DNA from: Humidesulfovibrio sp.
GTDB taxonomy: Bacteria; Desulfobacterota; Desulfovibrionia; Desulfovibrionales; Desulfovibrionaceae
Direction of reading: 5' to 3'
Length of the DNA: 64,000 nt
Assembly (NCBI RefSeq): GCF_031082295.1
Contig: NZ_JAVHLD010000005.1
Location: 62,001-126,000, forward strand
This document shows positions 54,063 through 62,270 of the stretch, in pieces. Below the pieces are notes generated by a model. The model saw only the letters and a program-made list of their open reading frames with translations, searched no databases and was not told the origin of the DNA. The first letter of the stretch is position 1. Each line of letters opens with the position of its first letter. The position numbers and the translations under genes are program-made.

Positions 54063-55939
54063 ATGAGCGCACCTCCCACCAGGGCGAGCAGCAAGGCGAC
54101 GGCGACGACACCGGCCAGCTTGGTCAGTTTCGGTTCGCCGAAGAACTCCGTGGCGTACTCGTTGCCCTCGGACAGCGTCCAGTTGCGGCCCAGCGCGCCG
54201 ACGAAGCTTCCGGCCTCCTTGGAGGGCAGCCCGCCGATGTATGGCGTGGCGAGCTTGGCCTGGCTCTGGCGGCCCAGCACCTTGATGCCGACGATCCAGG
54301 CCAGCATGGCGGTGATGAACAGCGGCGGCATGAGGCCCCAGCCACCGCCGAGGGCGTTGCCCACGCCAGCGGGCAGGAGCATGGCGTTCAGCCAGGGGGC
54401 GGCCATGCCGAGGCCCACGGCCCCGGCCAGCATGGTCAGGATCGGGCCGGTGGAGAGGCTTGAGGTGTGGGCGGCCGGGTCGGCCTTGGAGCCCATGGAC
54501 ACGCCGCTCATGAGGGTGCCGGTGAAGCGCACCCAGCAGACGACGCCAAGGGCGCTGCCCACGGCCATCATGACCATGGACACCGGGCTTGCGGCGGCGG
54601 CCTCAAGGGCGGCCCACTTGCCGACAAGCATGCCGAGCGGCGGCAGCACCATGGCCATGGAACCGGCGCTGGCGGCCAGGGCCGTCACCGGAGAGGTGGC
54701 GATCATGCCGCGCAGGTCTTCCAGGTCGCGGCTGCCGATGGTCTGCTCCATGTCGCCCACGCAGAGGAACAGCAGTCCCTTGGTGCAGGCGTGGATGACC
54801 ATCAGCACCACGCCCGCGGCGATGGCTACAGGCGTGCCGATGCCGGCGCAGGCGATGATGAGGCCCAGGTTGGCGGCGGTGGAGTAGGCCAGGATCTTCT
54901 TGGCGTTGCTCTGGCCCAGGGCCAGGGCGCTGGCGGCCAGGAAGGTGAAGGCTCCGGCCAGGGTCAGCACGCGGCCGGTGGAGGTGCCTTCGAACACCGG
55001 GGCCAGGCGCAGGCACACGAACACGCCCACCTTGACCATGGTGCTGGAGTGCAGCAGCGCGGAGACCGGCGTGGGCGCCACCATGGCGCCGAGCAGCCAG
55101 GCCTGGAAGGGCAGCTGGGCGGCCTTGACGCAGGCGGCCATGGCGATGAGCGCCAGGGGCAGCAGCGTGGTGCCGGTCCACAGGGCCGGGCTCACCAGCG
55201 CCTGGATGTCGGCGATGCCGTGCTGCTTCTGGATGAGCAGGATGCCCGCGTGCAGGAACACGCCGCCCATGCTGTTCATCCACAGGGCGCGCAGGCCGCT
55301 CTTCTTGGCGTCAGCGGTCTGGTCGTGCCCGATGAGCAGGAAGGAGCACAGGGTGGTGGCCTCGTAGAAGGCCGAGAAGACGTGCAGGTTGTTGGACAGG
55401 GCCAGGCCGTTCATGAAGCCCAGGAAAGCCAGGAGGATCATGAAGAACTGCGGCTGGCGCGAGGTCTTCAGGTGCAGGTGCTCCTCGTGGTGCTTCATGT
55501 AGGGCAGGGCGAAGATGCTGATGAGCGAGCCCACGAGGGACACCACCAGCACGAGCGCCAGGGACAGGCCGTCGCAGACCACGGCGGTCTTGACCTCTGC
55601 CGGCGCGGCCAGGCCGAACTCGCCAAAGGCGGCCAGGCCGAGCTGCAGCAGCGCGAAGACGATGACGAGCGGGTGCTTCTCTTTCAGGCCCATCAGCAGG
55701 AAATAGACCGGGAAGAGGAAGGACGCCGCCTGCGCCACGTGCAGCGCAGTGGCGGAAGCCAGGAACGCGGGGCTCGCCGTGAGCGGCGCCTGGGTGGCAA
55801 GACCCACGGCGGCCGCGGCCAGAACCGCAGCGGTGGCCATGACCAGCATGGACCGCAAGGCTGGTGCCCGAAGCACCAGACAGGCGAGTCCCGCGGCCAC
55901 GGGCCAGAGAACCAGAAGCCCGATGTACGCATCTATCAT
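54059..55939 (-). CDS. echA: Ech hydrogenase membrane subunit A (NuoL-like proton pump)
   Basis: A 626-residue protein with some 15-16 spans, of the NuoL/MrpA antiporter type. Lys and His residues in spans (HDQTADAKKSGLRALW; LPFQAWLLGAMVAPTPVSALLHSSTMVKVG, given in part) belong to the proton path. It couples H2/ferredoxin chemistry to the proton or sodium gradient. ATG 55939 is chosen, with GAGGGGG upstream; an in-frame Met eight codons earlier has no ribosome site. It is the first gene of echABCDEF. The 195 bases upstream show no clear consensus promoter. Confidence 0.93.
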   Translation of the reverse strand: MIDAYIGLLVLWPVAAGLACLVLRAPALRSMLVMATAAVLAAAAVGLATQAPLTASPAFLASATALHVAQAASFLFPVYFLLMGLKEKHPLVIVFALLQLGLAAFGEFGLAAPAEVKTAVVCDGLSLALVLVVSLVGSLISIFALPYMKHHEEHLHLKTSRQPQFFMILLAFLGFMNGLALSNNLHVFSAFYEATTLCSFLLIGHDQTADAKKSGLRALWMNSMGGVFLHAGILLIQKQHGIADIQALVSPALWTGTTLLPLALIAMAACVKAAQLPFQAWLLGAMVAPTPVSALLHSSTMVKVGVFVCLRLAPVFEGTSTGRVLTLAGAFTFLAASALALGQSNAKKILAYSTAANLGLIIACAGIGTPVAIAAGVVLMVIHACTKGLLFLCVGDMEQTIGSRDLEDLRGMIATSPVTALAASAGSMAMVLPPLGMLVGKWAALEAAAASPVSMVMMAVGSALGVVCWVRFTGTLMSGVSMGSKADPAAHTSSLSTGPILTMLAGAVGLGMAAPWLNAMLLPAGVGNALGGGWGLMPPLFITAMLAWIVGIKVLGRQSQAKLATPYIGGLPSKEAGSFVGALGRNWTLSEGNEYATEFFGEPKLTKLAGVVAVALLLALVGGALI

Positions 55940-56134
55940 GTGATGAAACCCCCTCAAAAACATGATGAACTTATAGGAACGCAGCCCTTTACCCGAATTT
56001 TATTTTCAGGGGAAGAGGGGGAAAGGCTGCCTCGCGCCAAATGGAGTAGTTTTTGGGGTGGGGAAAAGGGTGTGGAAATTCGAGCCGATCCAGAAATGCC
56101 AAGGGCTGCGGTATGAGAATAAATTTGTTGGAAT

Positions 56135-56980
56135 TTATGTGGCGGCAGGTCGGCGGATCAACGAGCCGGGGCGCACCTGCACACCGTTTTGCATGCTGGC
56201 GACAACGTTATTGTCGACGGAATCGACAATTTTTGCCTGGCCGAGGACAGAGTGGGCGCGTTCGTCCAGCACGTCCACCAGCATGCCGGCCTTCAGGCCG
56301 TGAACCGGTCCGGGGCTGAAGAAAATGCGCTGGCCGTCGTCGGCATCACGGTCGTCCTCTGGAGCGTCGTCCAGCGGGCTGTCCTTTGGCGGGGCCATGG
56401 CGCGGAAGATTTCGGCCATGCCAGCCGCGCGCAGGGCCTGCGCAATCTTGCGGGTGAGCACGAAGCTGGCGGCCATCGGGAGAAGGGCCAGCCCCAGCAG
56501 GCACAGCACAAGGACGTAGGGCGAGATCCCGAGGGTGCGCATGGTCAGAGAGCTCGAGGCGGCCCTGATGGCGCCTGCGTCCGGGTGCACGCTGATGGTG
56601 AAGGCCTGGCGCTCTCCTGCGTCGGTGCCGTTGTGGTAGAACATGGCTACCCGGTGCACGCCCACGGGCAGGTCCGGGGCCAGTTCGGCCTCCGCCCGCC
56701 AGATGGAGCCGCCCATCCAGAAGCCGGAGTACTGCTCCTTGACCTTGACGGAAATTCGCGCGTCGGAGGGGCGCGGCTCGATGTCGTGCATGTCCTTCGC
56801 GCCGCGCGGCAACTGCTCGCTCAGGCTGACCGTCTGCCCCGCCAGCGCGTCCAGGCGGTTCGGGTCCTTGAGCCCGCCAGCGATCACGCCGTCAAACAGC
56901 GCGGCCAGGATCAGCAGCATGAGGACGCAGCCGACCTGCCCGCAGAGCCTGCGCTGGGCGTAGAGCGCGGCGTAGCTCAT
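56135..56980 (-). CDS. Membrane protein, unknown, in the TauE operon
   Basis: A 281-residue protein with one span near residues 16-35, a beta-rich outside domain (about 40-145; it contains GFWMGGSIWRAEAEL and FTISVHPDAG), a second span near 150-172, and a cytoplasmic tail with an acidic stretch (DDAPEDDRDADD) followed by a small beta domain. I know no function. The start overlaps the stop of the small gene upstream (ATGA-type region), so it belongs to the operon that begins at 59342. Confidence 0.72.
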   Translation of the reverse strand: MSYAALYAQRRLCGQVGCVLMLLILAALFDGVIAGGLKDPNRLDALAGQTVSLSEQLPRGAKDMHDIEPRPSDARISVKVKEQYSGFWMGGSIWRAEAELAPDLPVGVHRVAMFYHNGTDAGERQAFTISVHPDAGAIRAASSSLTMRTLGISPYVLVLCLLGLALLPMAASFVLTRKIAQALRAAGMAEIFRAMAPPKDSPLDDAPEDDRDADDGQRIFFSPGPVHGLKAGMLVDVLDERAHSVLGQAKIVDSVDNNVVASMQNGVQVRPGSLIRRPAAT

Positions 56981-57228
56981 CAGCCTGCGCTCTGCTGGAC
57001 GCGGTCGCGCAGCTTGCGGAAGCCCACGAACCCGATGACCATGGTGGGGATGAACATCAGGAAGAACGGCTTCATGAAGGACGGGGTGAAGGTCTCCGGG
57101 TTGGCGCTGGCGCTGGCCATGGCGATGCAGAGTTCGACGAGGATGGCCAGGTCGAGGACCACGATGAAGAACTTCTGACGCCAGTTCATGCTGATTCTGG
57201 GGTTTTCGGATTCGTCGCGGAAGATCAT
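56980..57228 (-). CDS. Small two-span membrane protein, unknown
   Basis: An 82-residue protein with two hydrophobic segments (FFIVVLDLAILVELCIAMA; FFLMFIPTMVIGFVGF) and charged ends. AAGGAG lies 7 bases before the ATG. No family is recognised. It lies between a lipoprotein gene and the 281-residue membrane protein gene and overlaps the latter by one base, so it may be a subunit of a membrane assembly with them. Confidence 0.7.
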   Translation of the reverse strand: MIFRDESENPRISMNWRQKFFIVVLDLAILVELCIAMASASANPETFTPSFMKPFFLMFIPTMVIGFVGFRKLRDRVQQSAG

Positions 57229-57301
57229 GGTCTGGCTCCTTCTGTTTCTTGTGTGGCGGCGGGCCGGGTTGGAAGTCCCCGACCCACCGGCCGTTCGCCG
57301 T

Positions 57302-57913
57302 CTACTTCTTGAAGATGTTGGTCTTGGTGATGTTCATGTAGCGCAGGGCCTTGCCGTCTTCCTTGTAGTACACGCGGGCTTCGTCGCCGGCGTCCCAGGT
57401 GCTCTCGGGCATGGCGAAGTACTCCTCGGGCAGCTGGATGACCGAGAGGGTCTTCTGGCGGCCGGAGTAGATGGTCACGGTCTTCTTGTCCTTGTCGACC
57501 ACGGGGAACTTCTTGGCCTTGTCCGCTTCCTTGTCGTAGACAAGCGGATGGTTCTTGTCGATGTTCTCCTTGAAGTCGACCATGACGAAGTCGATGGTCT
57601 TGAAGTTCTGCGTGGCCGGATCATAGATGGTGATCTGGTTCTTCTTGTTGTCGATCTTCATGCGCCCGCCGGCCTTGGGGTCCGGGCCGTTCTCGGCCGG
57701 GTCCGTGGGCAGCACGTAGGTGATGGGCGGCAGATACGTGTAGTCCGGGTTCTGGGTGTCGTTGGCCTTGTCCCGGATGAAGGTCATGGTCCTGGTCGCG
57801 GGATCAAACTTGACCACACGGCCCTGATCGACCTTGCCGTAGTCCGTGCAGCCGAGGAGCAGCATCAGGGGCAGGGCCACGAGGATGGTGCGCCACATGC
57901 TTTTGCCGTTCAT
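57302..57913 (-). CDS. Lipoprotein, DUF4881-like
   Basis: A 203-residue protein with a lipoprotein signal (LPLMLLLGC; lipobox Cys22). The mature part is rich in Lys, Asp and Pro, beta-type, with short repeated units of the form VVKFDPATRTMTF, ITIYDPATQNFKTI and TVTIYSGRQKTLSVI. It resembles lipoproteins seen beside TauE-type permeases in Desulfovibrio (DUF4881, from memory). GGAG precedes the ATG. It is anchored outside the inner membrane and may assist the permease. Confidence 0.75.
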   Translation of the reverse strand: MNGKSMWRTILVALPLMLLLGCTDYGKVDQGRVVKFDPATRTMTFIRDKANDTQNPDYTYLPPITYVLPTDPAENGPDPKAGGRMKIDNKKNQITIYDPATQNFKTIDFVMVDFKENIDKNHPLVYDKEADKAKKFPVVDKDKKTVTIYSGRQKTLSVIQLPEEYFAMPESTWDAGDEARVYYKEDGKALRYMNITKTNIFKK

Positions 57914-57970
57914 ATCGAGTCTCCTTCGTTTTCTAGGTCGCGTTGATGTTCTGCGCAGCGTGCGGTGCGC

Positions 57971-59017
57971 CTAGCCCCTGGCCGCGATCATGGCCAGTTC
58001 CCTCTTGCAGCCGGCGATGAACCTGACGAGGATGTACAGGGACAGCGTGGACACGACGCCGAGGACGAAGAAGGTGGAAACGTCGTCCAGGATCGGCATG
58101 TTGTACTGCTTGGCGGCAAGCTTCAGGATGATGGAGACCATGCAGCCCACGACCGCGAGGCCGAAGGCGTAACGGATGCCGTAACCCTTGATGTACTTGG
58201 TGGCCACAGCGCCCACCTGGGCACCCATGGAGGCGCCGATGAGCATGATGACGGCGGCCACGAGCTCGGTGCGGCCCTTGTAGGTATAGGTGCCAGCGCC
58301 GTACAGGCCGGAGATGGCGACTTCGAACAGGTCGGTGCCGACGGCCACGTGGGTCGGGCAGCCGACGAGGTAGATGAGCGAAGGCATGCGGATGAGGCCG
58401 CCGCCGATGCCCAGGATGCCGGCCAGCCAGCCGGTGAAGAAGCTCACGGCCACGGGCAGCCACATGGAGCAGTAGATGCCGGCCTCGTTGAAGTGCATCA
58501 TGGGCGGGATCTTGATGGCGTGGAAGGTCTTGTGCCACTCGACGCCCTTGGCGTCCTTGATGTCGCCGCCGGAGGCGAGCATCTCGGCTTCCTTGCGCTT
58601 CTTCACGTTGATGTCGTGGAAGACCATCCAGGCGATGCAGGCCAGCAGCACCACGTACAGGTAGCGCACGACCTTCTCGACGCTGCCCAGGCGCTCCAGC
58701 CACATGATCATTTGCGCGCCGATTTCAAAGCCCACCACGGTTCCGATGAGCATGACGATGCCGAGCTTGTAGTCGACGTTGCCGAACTTGCCGTGGCGCA
58801 TGGTGGAGATGAGGGACTTGCCCGCCATGTGGGCGATGTCCGTGCCGATGGCGAAGGCCATGGGGAAGCCCAGGATGTTCAGGCCGGGAGTCACCATCCA
58901 CGCGCCGCCCATGCCGAAGAACCCGCCGATGATGCCAACGCCCACGCCAAGGATGATGAGGCCAGGCCAGAAGATTTTCACGCCCGCGATGGGCATGAGC
59001 ACGTACAACCATTCCAT
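57971..59017 (-). CDS. TauE/SafE-family sulfur-compound permease
   Basis: A 348-residue polytopic membrane protein with two TauE repeats: GVGIIGGFFGMGGAWMVTPGL near residue 27 (given in part) and LAGILGIGGGLIRMPSLIYLVG near the middle. A charged cytoplasmic insert (KKRKEAEMLASGGDIKDAK) joins them. The family moves sulfite, sulfonates, sulfoacetate or related anions. The substrate is not clear here. The gene is preceded by a small membrane protein gene and followed by a lipoprotein gene, all behind one sigma-54 site. Confidence 0.85.
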   Translation of the reverse strand: MEWLYVLMPIAGVKIFWPGLIILGVGVGIIGGFFGMGGAWMVTPGLNILGFPMAFAIGTDIAHMAGKSLISTMRHGKFGNVDYKLGIVMLIGTVVGFEIGAQMIMWLERLGSVEKVVRYLYVVLLACIAWMVFHDINVKKRKEAEMLASGGDIKDAKGVEWHKTFHAIKIPPMMHFNEAGIYCSMWLPVAVSFFTGWLAGILGIGGGLIRMPSLIYLVGCPTHVAVGTDLFEVAISGLYGAGTYTYKGRTELVAAVIMLIGASMGAQVGAVATKYIKGYGIRYAFGLAVVGCMVSIILKLAAKQYNMPILDDVSTFFVLGVVSTLSLYILVRFIAGCKRELAMIAARG

Positions 59018-59045
59018 ATCGCACTCTCCTCTTGTTTGGCCTTGG

Positions 59046-59342
59046 TTAGTGGTCCGCGATCTCGCGGGACTTCAGGTCGATGCCGATGAAGCTCATGAGG
59101 AAGTCGGCAAAGGTGCCGAAGAGCACGCCGATGGTCGGGATGAGAGCCATGGTCAGCAGCGCGAAATACAGATGGCTCTCGTTGTACAGGTTGGTCCACC
59201 AGGCTTCCCAGCCGGAGAACTTGCGAGTGTCGGCCACGATGACGATGTTTGAAACCTTGGCCGCTGCGGCCAGTGCGAACTCCGGCAGCGCCAGACCCAC
59301 GAACAGGCACCATGTGAACAGCTTCGTGAAGCGGATTTTCAT
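59046..59342 (-). CDS. Small membrane protein heading the TauE operon
   Basis: A 98-residue protein with a signal-type span (LFTWCLFVGLALPEFALA), a short outside part containing WEAWWTNLYNESH, and a second span (ALIPTIGVLFGTFADFLMSF). No function is known. Its position directly before the permease suggests an accessory subunit. GGAGGAG is 5 bases before the ATG. It is the first gene behind the -24/-12 promoter. Confidence 0.75.
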   Translation of the reverse strand: MKIRFTKLFTWCLFVGLALPEFALAAAAKVSNIVIVADTRKFSGWEAWWTNLYNESHLYFALLTMALIPTIGVLFGTFADFLMSFIGIDLKSREIADH

Positions 59343-59459
59343 TGGGCTCCTCCTTCCAAAATGACGTTTCTACTAGACCCCTGCCACTGTTCCGGCCACC
59401 GTGGTGCGGACTTGAACCCACTTGGCCGGCATTGTCCGTCTTTCGTGATTATTCCTTGA

Positions 59460-59474
59460 GCAAGGCCTGTGCCA
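59460..59474 (-). promoter_or_regulatory. Sigma-54 type -24/-12 promoter of the TauE operon
   Basis: Minus strand TGGCACAGGCCTTGC: GG and GC separated by exactly 10 bases, with the full TGGCAC and TTGC blocks. It is located about 118 bases upstream of the first gene of the operon, divergent from an AAA+ activator gene. TTGCGC-type repeats lie 60-125 bases further upstream, where activator sites are expected. Confidence 0.75.
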
Positions 59475-59526
59475 CGCGAAAAAGCTTGACGGAATCATTG
59501 GAAATGTTTTAGTCGTGCAAAACTGG

Positions 59527-59589
59527 TGTGCGCGACTTGCGGCATTGCGCAAGGTTGTTTTGCGGTTGAAAACGTTCATTTTTGCGCGA
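59527..59589. repeat. TTGCGC-type repeats upstream of the regulator and TauE operon
   Basis: TGTGCGCGA (59527-59535), the palindrome TTGCGCAA (59545-59552) and TTGCGCGA (59582-59589). The spacing and position suggest binding sites for the divergent AAA+ regulator. The same word recurs three times at 62179-62249. Confidence 0.5.
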
Positions 59590-59619
59590 ATCGGCGCCTG
59601 TGATGGCGGAGGGGGATTG

Positions 59620-62160
59620 ATGGCGTGGAGTCCCAATCGTGCGAAGGCGGAGGCCGATGCGAGGCAGCATTTCTTCGCCACCTGGAGCGTGCAGAAAAAG
59701 CTCCTTGTGTCGCTTATTCCTTCCATCGCCTTGATTCTGGTGTTCACCGGCTATGTGACCAACCTCTATTCCACCCGTTACCTGAACCAGTCCCTGCATC
59801 GCACGGCGCAGACCCAGAACCTGGCGCAGGCGATGGACTTCGAGGCGCTGCTGGAGTTCTTCCGCAAGGGGATTGTGGTGGTAGCGGAGTCAGGGCAGGT
59901 GGGGCGCGATTCCCTCACCGCCGCGTACAGGCAGTGGTCGGTGTATCGTCCCGGCATAGTGGCGGAACTGGCCTTCGTGGGGTTGAACGAGGCGGACACG
60001 CTGCTGCTGGTCCCGGTGGATGGCAAGCTGGCCGAAATCAGCCAAGGCCAGTACCAGTTCATCAAGAACAGCCCCATGGTGCTGGCGCAGAAGGCCCATG
60101 AGATCCGCCCCGGCTGCACGCAGCTCTCTGAGCTGACCGAGGTCGCCTATCCGCCTTCAGCATTTCCCGAGGCTCCCCGCGCCCGCAGCATGGACGTCTA
60201 CCGCATGCTCACGCCGGTGTTCGATGCCCAGTCCAAGCTGCGCGGGCACCTCATCGTCTCCATCGACGCCTTGGCCCTGCGCAACATCCTGTCCCTGTAC
60301 AACTCCCCGAAATCGCCCCTTTTCTCGTTCGCGCGGTCCAGTGAGAACCGCTTCAGCTTCTTCTTCGACGCGGAAGGCTGGATGCTCTTCCAGTCTGAAA
60401 ACCACGAGGACCGCGGCAAGGAGCTGTCCGTCGAAATCGCCCGGTTGGGCATGACGGGCGACTACGGCATGCCCGAGTACCACAAGGCGTTTCGTCCGTC
60501 GACACGGCACGAGTCTTACTGGCGCATGATCGTGGAGACACAGGCCGGGCAGCAGGGGCTCATGGAGGCGGAGGCGCTGCCCACCGCGGCGGGCATTCTG
60601 AGCGACCAGCACTTCCTCGTCTATGCGCCGGTTCGCTTCCGCGCCCAGCCGGACAAGGACGCCGAAATCATCGGCGGCCTGGCCTATGTCGACCGCAGCC
60701 GCCTGGCCGACGCGGCAGAGTTCCGGCACATGGACGTCATGGCCGTCATCACCGTCGTCGTGGTCGCGCTCATCGTGCTGCTGGTGATCTTCATCAGCAG
60801 GGTGATCACCCGGCCCGTGCTGACGCTGGCCGCGGAGATCAGCGCCATCTTTGAGGAAAACTCGCTGCGGCCAGTGCGGCTGGCCAGCTACGACCGCGAG
60901 TCAATGGTGCTGAAGGATGCGCTGAACAAGATGATCAAGGCCATCCAGGACAAGCAGGAGCAGATTCGCCAGCGTGATGAGCACATCCAGATGGTCTCGC
61001 AGCGGCAGAAGGTGTCCTTTGACGGTGAGCTTCCGGCGAGCCTTGGCTGGCAGCTGGTGGGCGAGATACCGGACCTGATCGGCCAGAGCCCGCTCATGAA
61101 CTCCTTGCAGAGCATGATCCGCAAGGCCGCGGGCTCGGAGGCGGATGTGCTGGTGGTGGGCGAGACCGGCACAGGCAAGGAGCTGACGGCCGAGGGCATC
61201 CACAAGTTCAGCTCGCGTTCGACCAAGCCGTTCATATCCATCAATTGCGGCGGGTTGGACGAGAACCTGCTCCTCGACGCGCTCTTCGGCCACGTCAAGG
61301 GCGCCTTCACCGAGGCCAATGCCGACCGCAAGGGCGCGTTCCTGGCGGCCAACGAGGGAACCCTGTTCCTGGACGAGATCGGCACCGCCTCGGACAAGGT
61401 CCAGAAGGCGTTGCTGCGCGCGCTGTCCGTGCGCCGCATCCGGCCTCTGGGCAGCGACCAGGAGATCGACTTCAACGTGCGCGTGGTGGCCGCCACCAAC
61501 GTGGACCTCATGGAACTGGTGCAGCGGGGCGAGTTCCGCGAAGACCTCTACTACCGCCTCAAGGTCATCACCATCCAGACCCCGGCGCTGCGCCAGCGCA
61601 AGGAGGACATACCCCTGCTGGCCAACCACTTCCTGAAGGAGTCGGCTTTGCATTCGCGTCGCGGCGAGATGGGGCTGTCGCGGGGGGCGCTGGAAAAGCT
61701 CATGGCCCATGACTGGCCCGGCAACGTGCGCGAGCTCAAGAACTGCATCACGCGGGCCATGGCCTTTGCAGACGGCGAGGTGCTCTACGCCGAGGATCTC
61801 GTGTTCGATGACACCATGCTCTCGCCCCAGGTGCATTGGGACTCCGCCGAGGCGCGTGCCTTTGCCCCCAGGCCGCATGAATTGCCGCCCAGGGGAGTCG
61901 CGCAAGATCAGCCCCAGTCCTCGCCGCGCCCTCCGCAGATTGCGCAATCGTCTGGGAAGAGCGGAAACCCGCGACACGACATTGCCATCGGTCTGGCAAA
62001 AGCCGGGGGCAGCTTCACCCGCCTGGACTACCAGAACGCCCTGGGCGCGGACGTCTCGCAGCGCACGGCCCAGTATGATCTGCAGACGCTTGTCAAGGGC
62101 GGCGTGCTGCGCAAGACGGGAAAGGGACCGGCTACGCAGTACTCCTTGGGCGAGGTGTAG
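59620..62160 (+). CDS. Membrane-bound AAA+ transcriptional activator with winged-helix C-terminus
   Basis: An 846-residue regulator. A span near residues 22-42, a periplasmic sensor domain (about 45-385) and a second span (about 388-412) lead into HAMP and coiled coil. A sigma-54-interaction-type AAA+ domain follows, with Walker A GETGTGKE near 513 and Walker B LFLDEIG. The GAFTGA loop reads GAFTEA (Gly561-Ala566). The C-terminus is not a Fis-type HTH but a winged helix (SQRTAQYDLQTLVKGGVLRK). ATG 59620 follows GGAGGGGG. It is divergent from the TauE operon, which has a -24/-12 promoter, so control of that operon by a periplasmic signal is the simplest reading. Confidence 0.9.
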   Translation: MAWSPNRAKAEADARQHFFATWSVQKKLLVSLIPSIALILVFTGYVTNLYSTRYLNQSLHRTAQTQNLAQAMDFEALLEFFRKGIVVVAESGQVGRDSLTAAYRQWSVYRPGIVAELAFVGLNEADTLLLVPVDGKLAEISQGQYQFIKNSPMVLAQKAHEIRPGCTQLSELTEVAYPPSAFPEAPRARSMDVYRMLTPVFDAQSKLRGHLIVSIDALALRNILSLYNSPKSPLFSFARSSENRFSFFFDAEGWMLFQSENHEDRGKELSVEIARLGMTGDYGMPEYHKAFRPSTRHESYWRMIVETQAGQQGLMEAEALPTAAGILSDQHFLVYAPVRFRAQPDKDAEIIGGLAYVDRSRLADAAEFRHMDVMAVITVVVVALIVLLVIFISRVITRPVLTLAAEISAIFEENSLRPVRLASYDRESMVLKDALNKMIKAIQDKQEQIRQRDEHIQMVSQRQKVSFDGELPASLGWQLVGEIPDLIGQSPLMNSLQSMIRKAAGSEADVLVVGETGTGKELTAEGIHKFSSRSTKPFISINCGGLDENLLLDALFGHVKGAFTEANADRKGAFLAANEGTLFLDEIGTASDKVQKALLRALSVRRIRPLGSDQEIDFNVRVVAATNVDLMELVQRGEFREDLYYRLKVITIQTPALRQRKEDIPLLANHFLKESALHSRRGEMGLSRGALEKLMAHDWPGNVRELKNCITRAMAFADGEVLYAEDLVFDDTMLSPQVHWDSAEARAFAPRPHELPPRGVAQDQPQSSPRPPQIAQSSGKSGNPRHDIAIGLAKAGGSFTRLDYQNALGADVSQRTAQYDLQTLVKGGVLRKTGKGPATQYSLGEV

Positions 62161-62178
62161 CGTGTCTATTTCTGGCGG

Positions 62179-62249
62179 TTGCGCGAAGGCGTCATCTACG
62201 GATTGCGCGATCTTGCTGCGCGCGATTTTGTGTTGCGTTCGTTGCGCGA
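62179..62249. repeat. Three TTGCGCGA direct repeats before the PEP synthase-like gene
   Basis: Exact copies at 62179-62186, 62203-62210 and 62242-62249, with a related TTGCTGCGCGCGA between the second and third. The start-to-start spacings are 24 and 39 bases. They fill the 110-base gap between the AAA+ regulator gene and the next gene. Confidence 0.55.
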
Positions 62250-62270
62250 AATTCTCTGGGAGCGCGCGGC

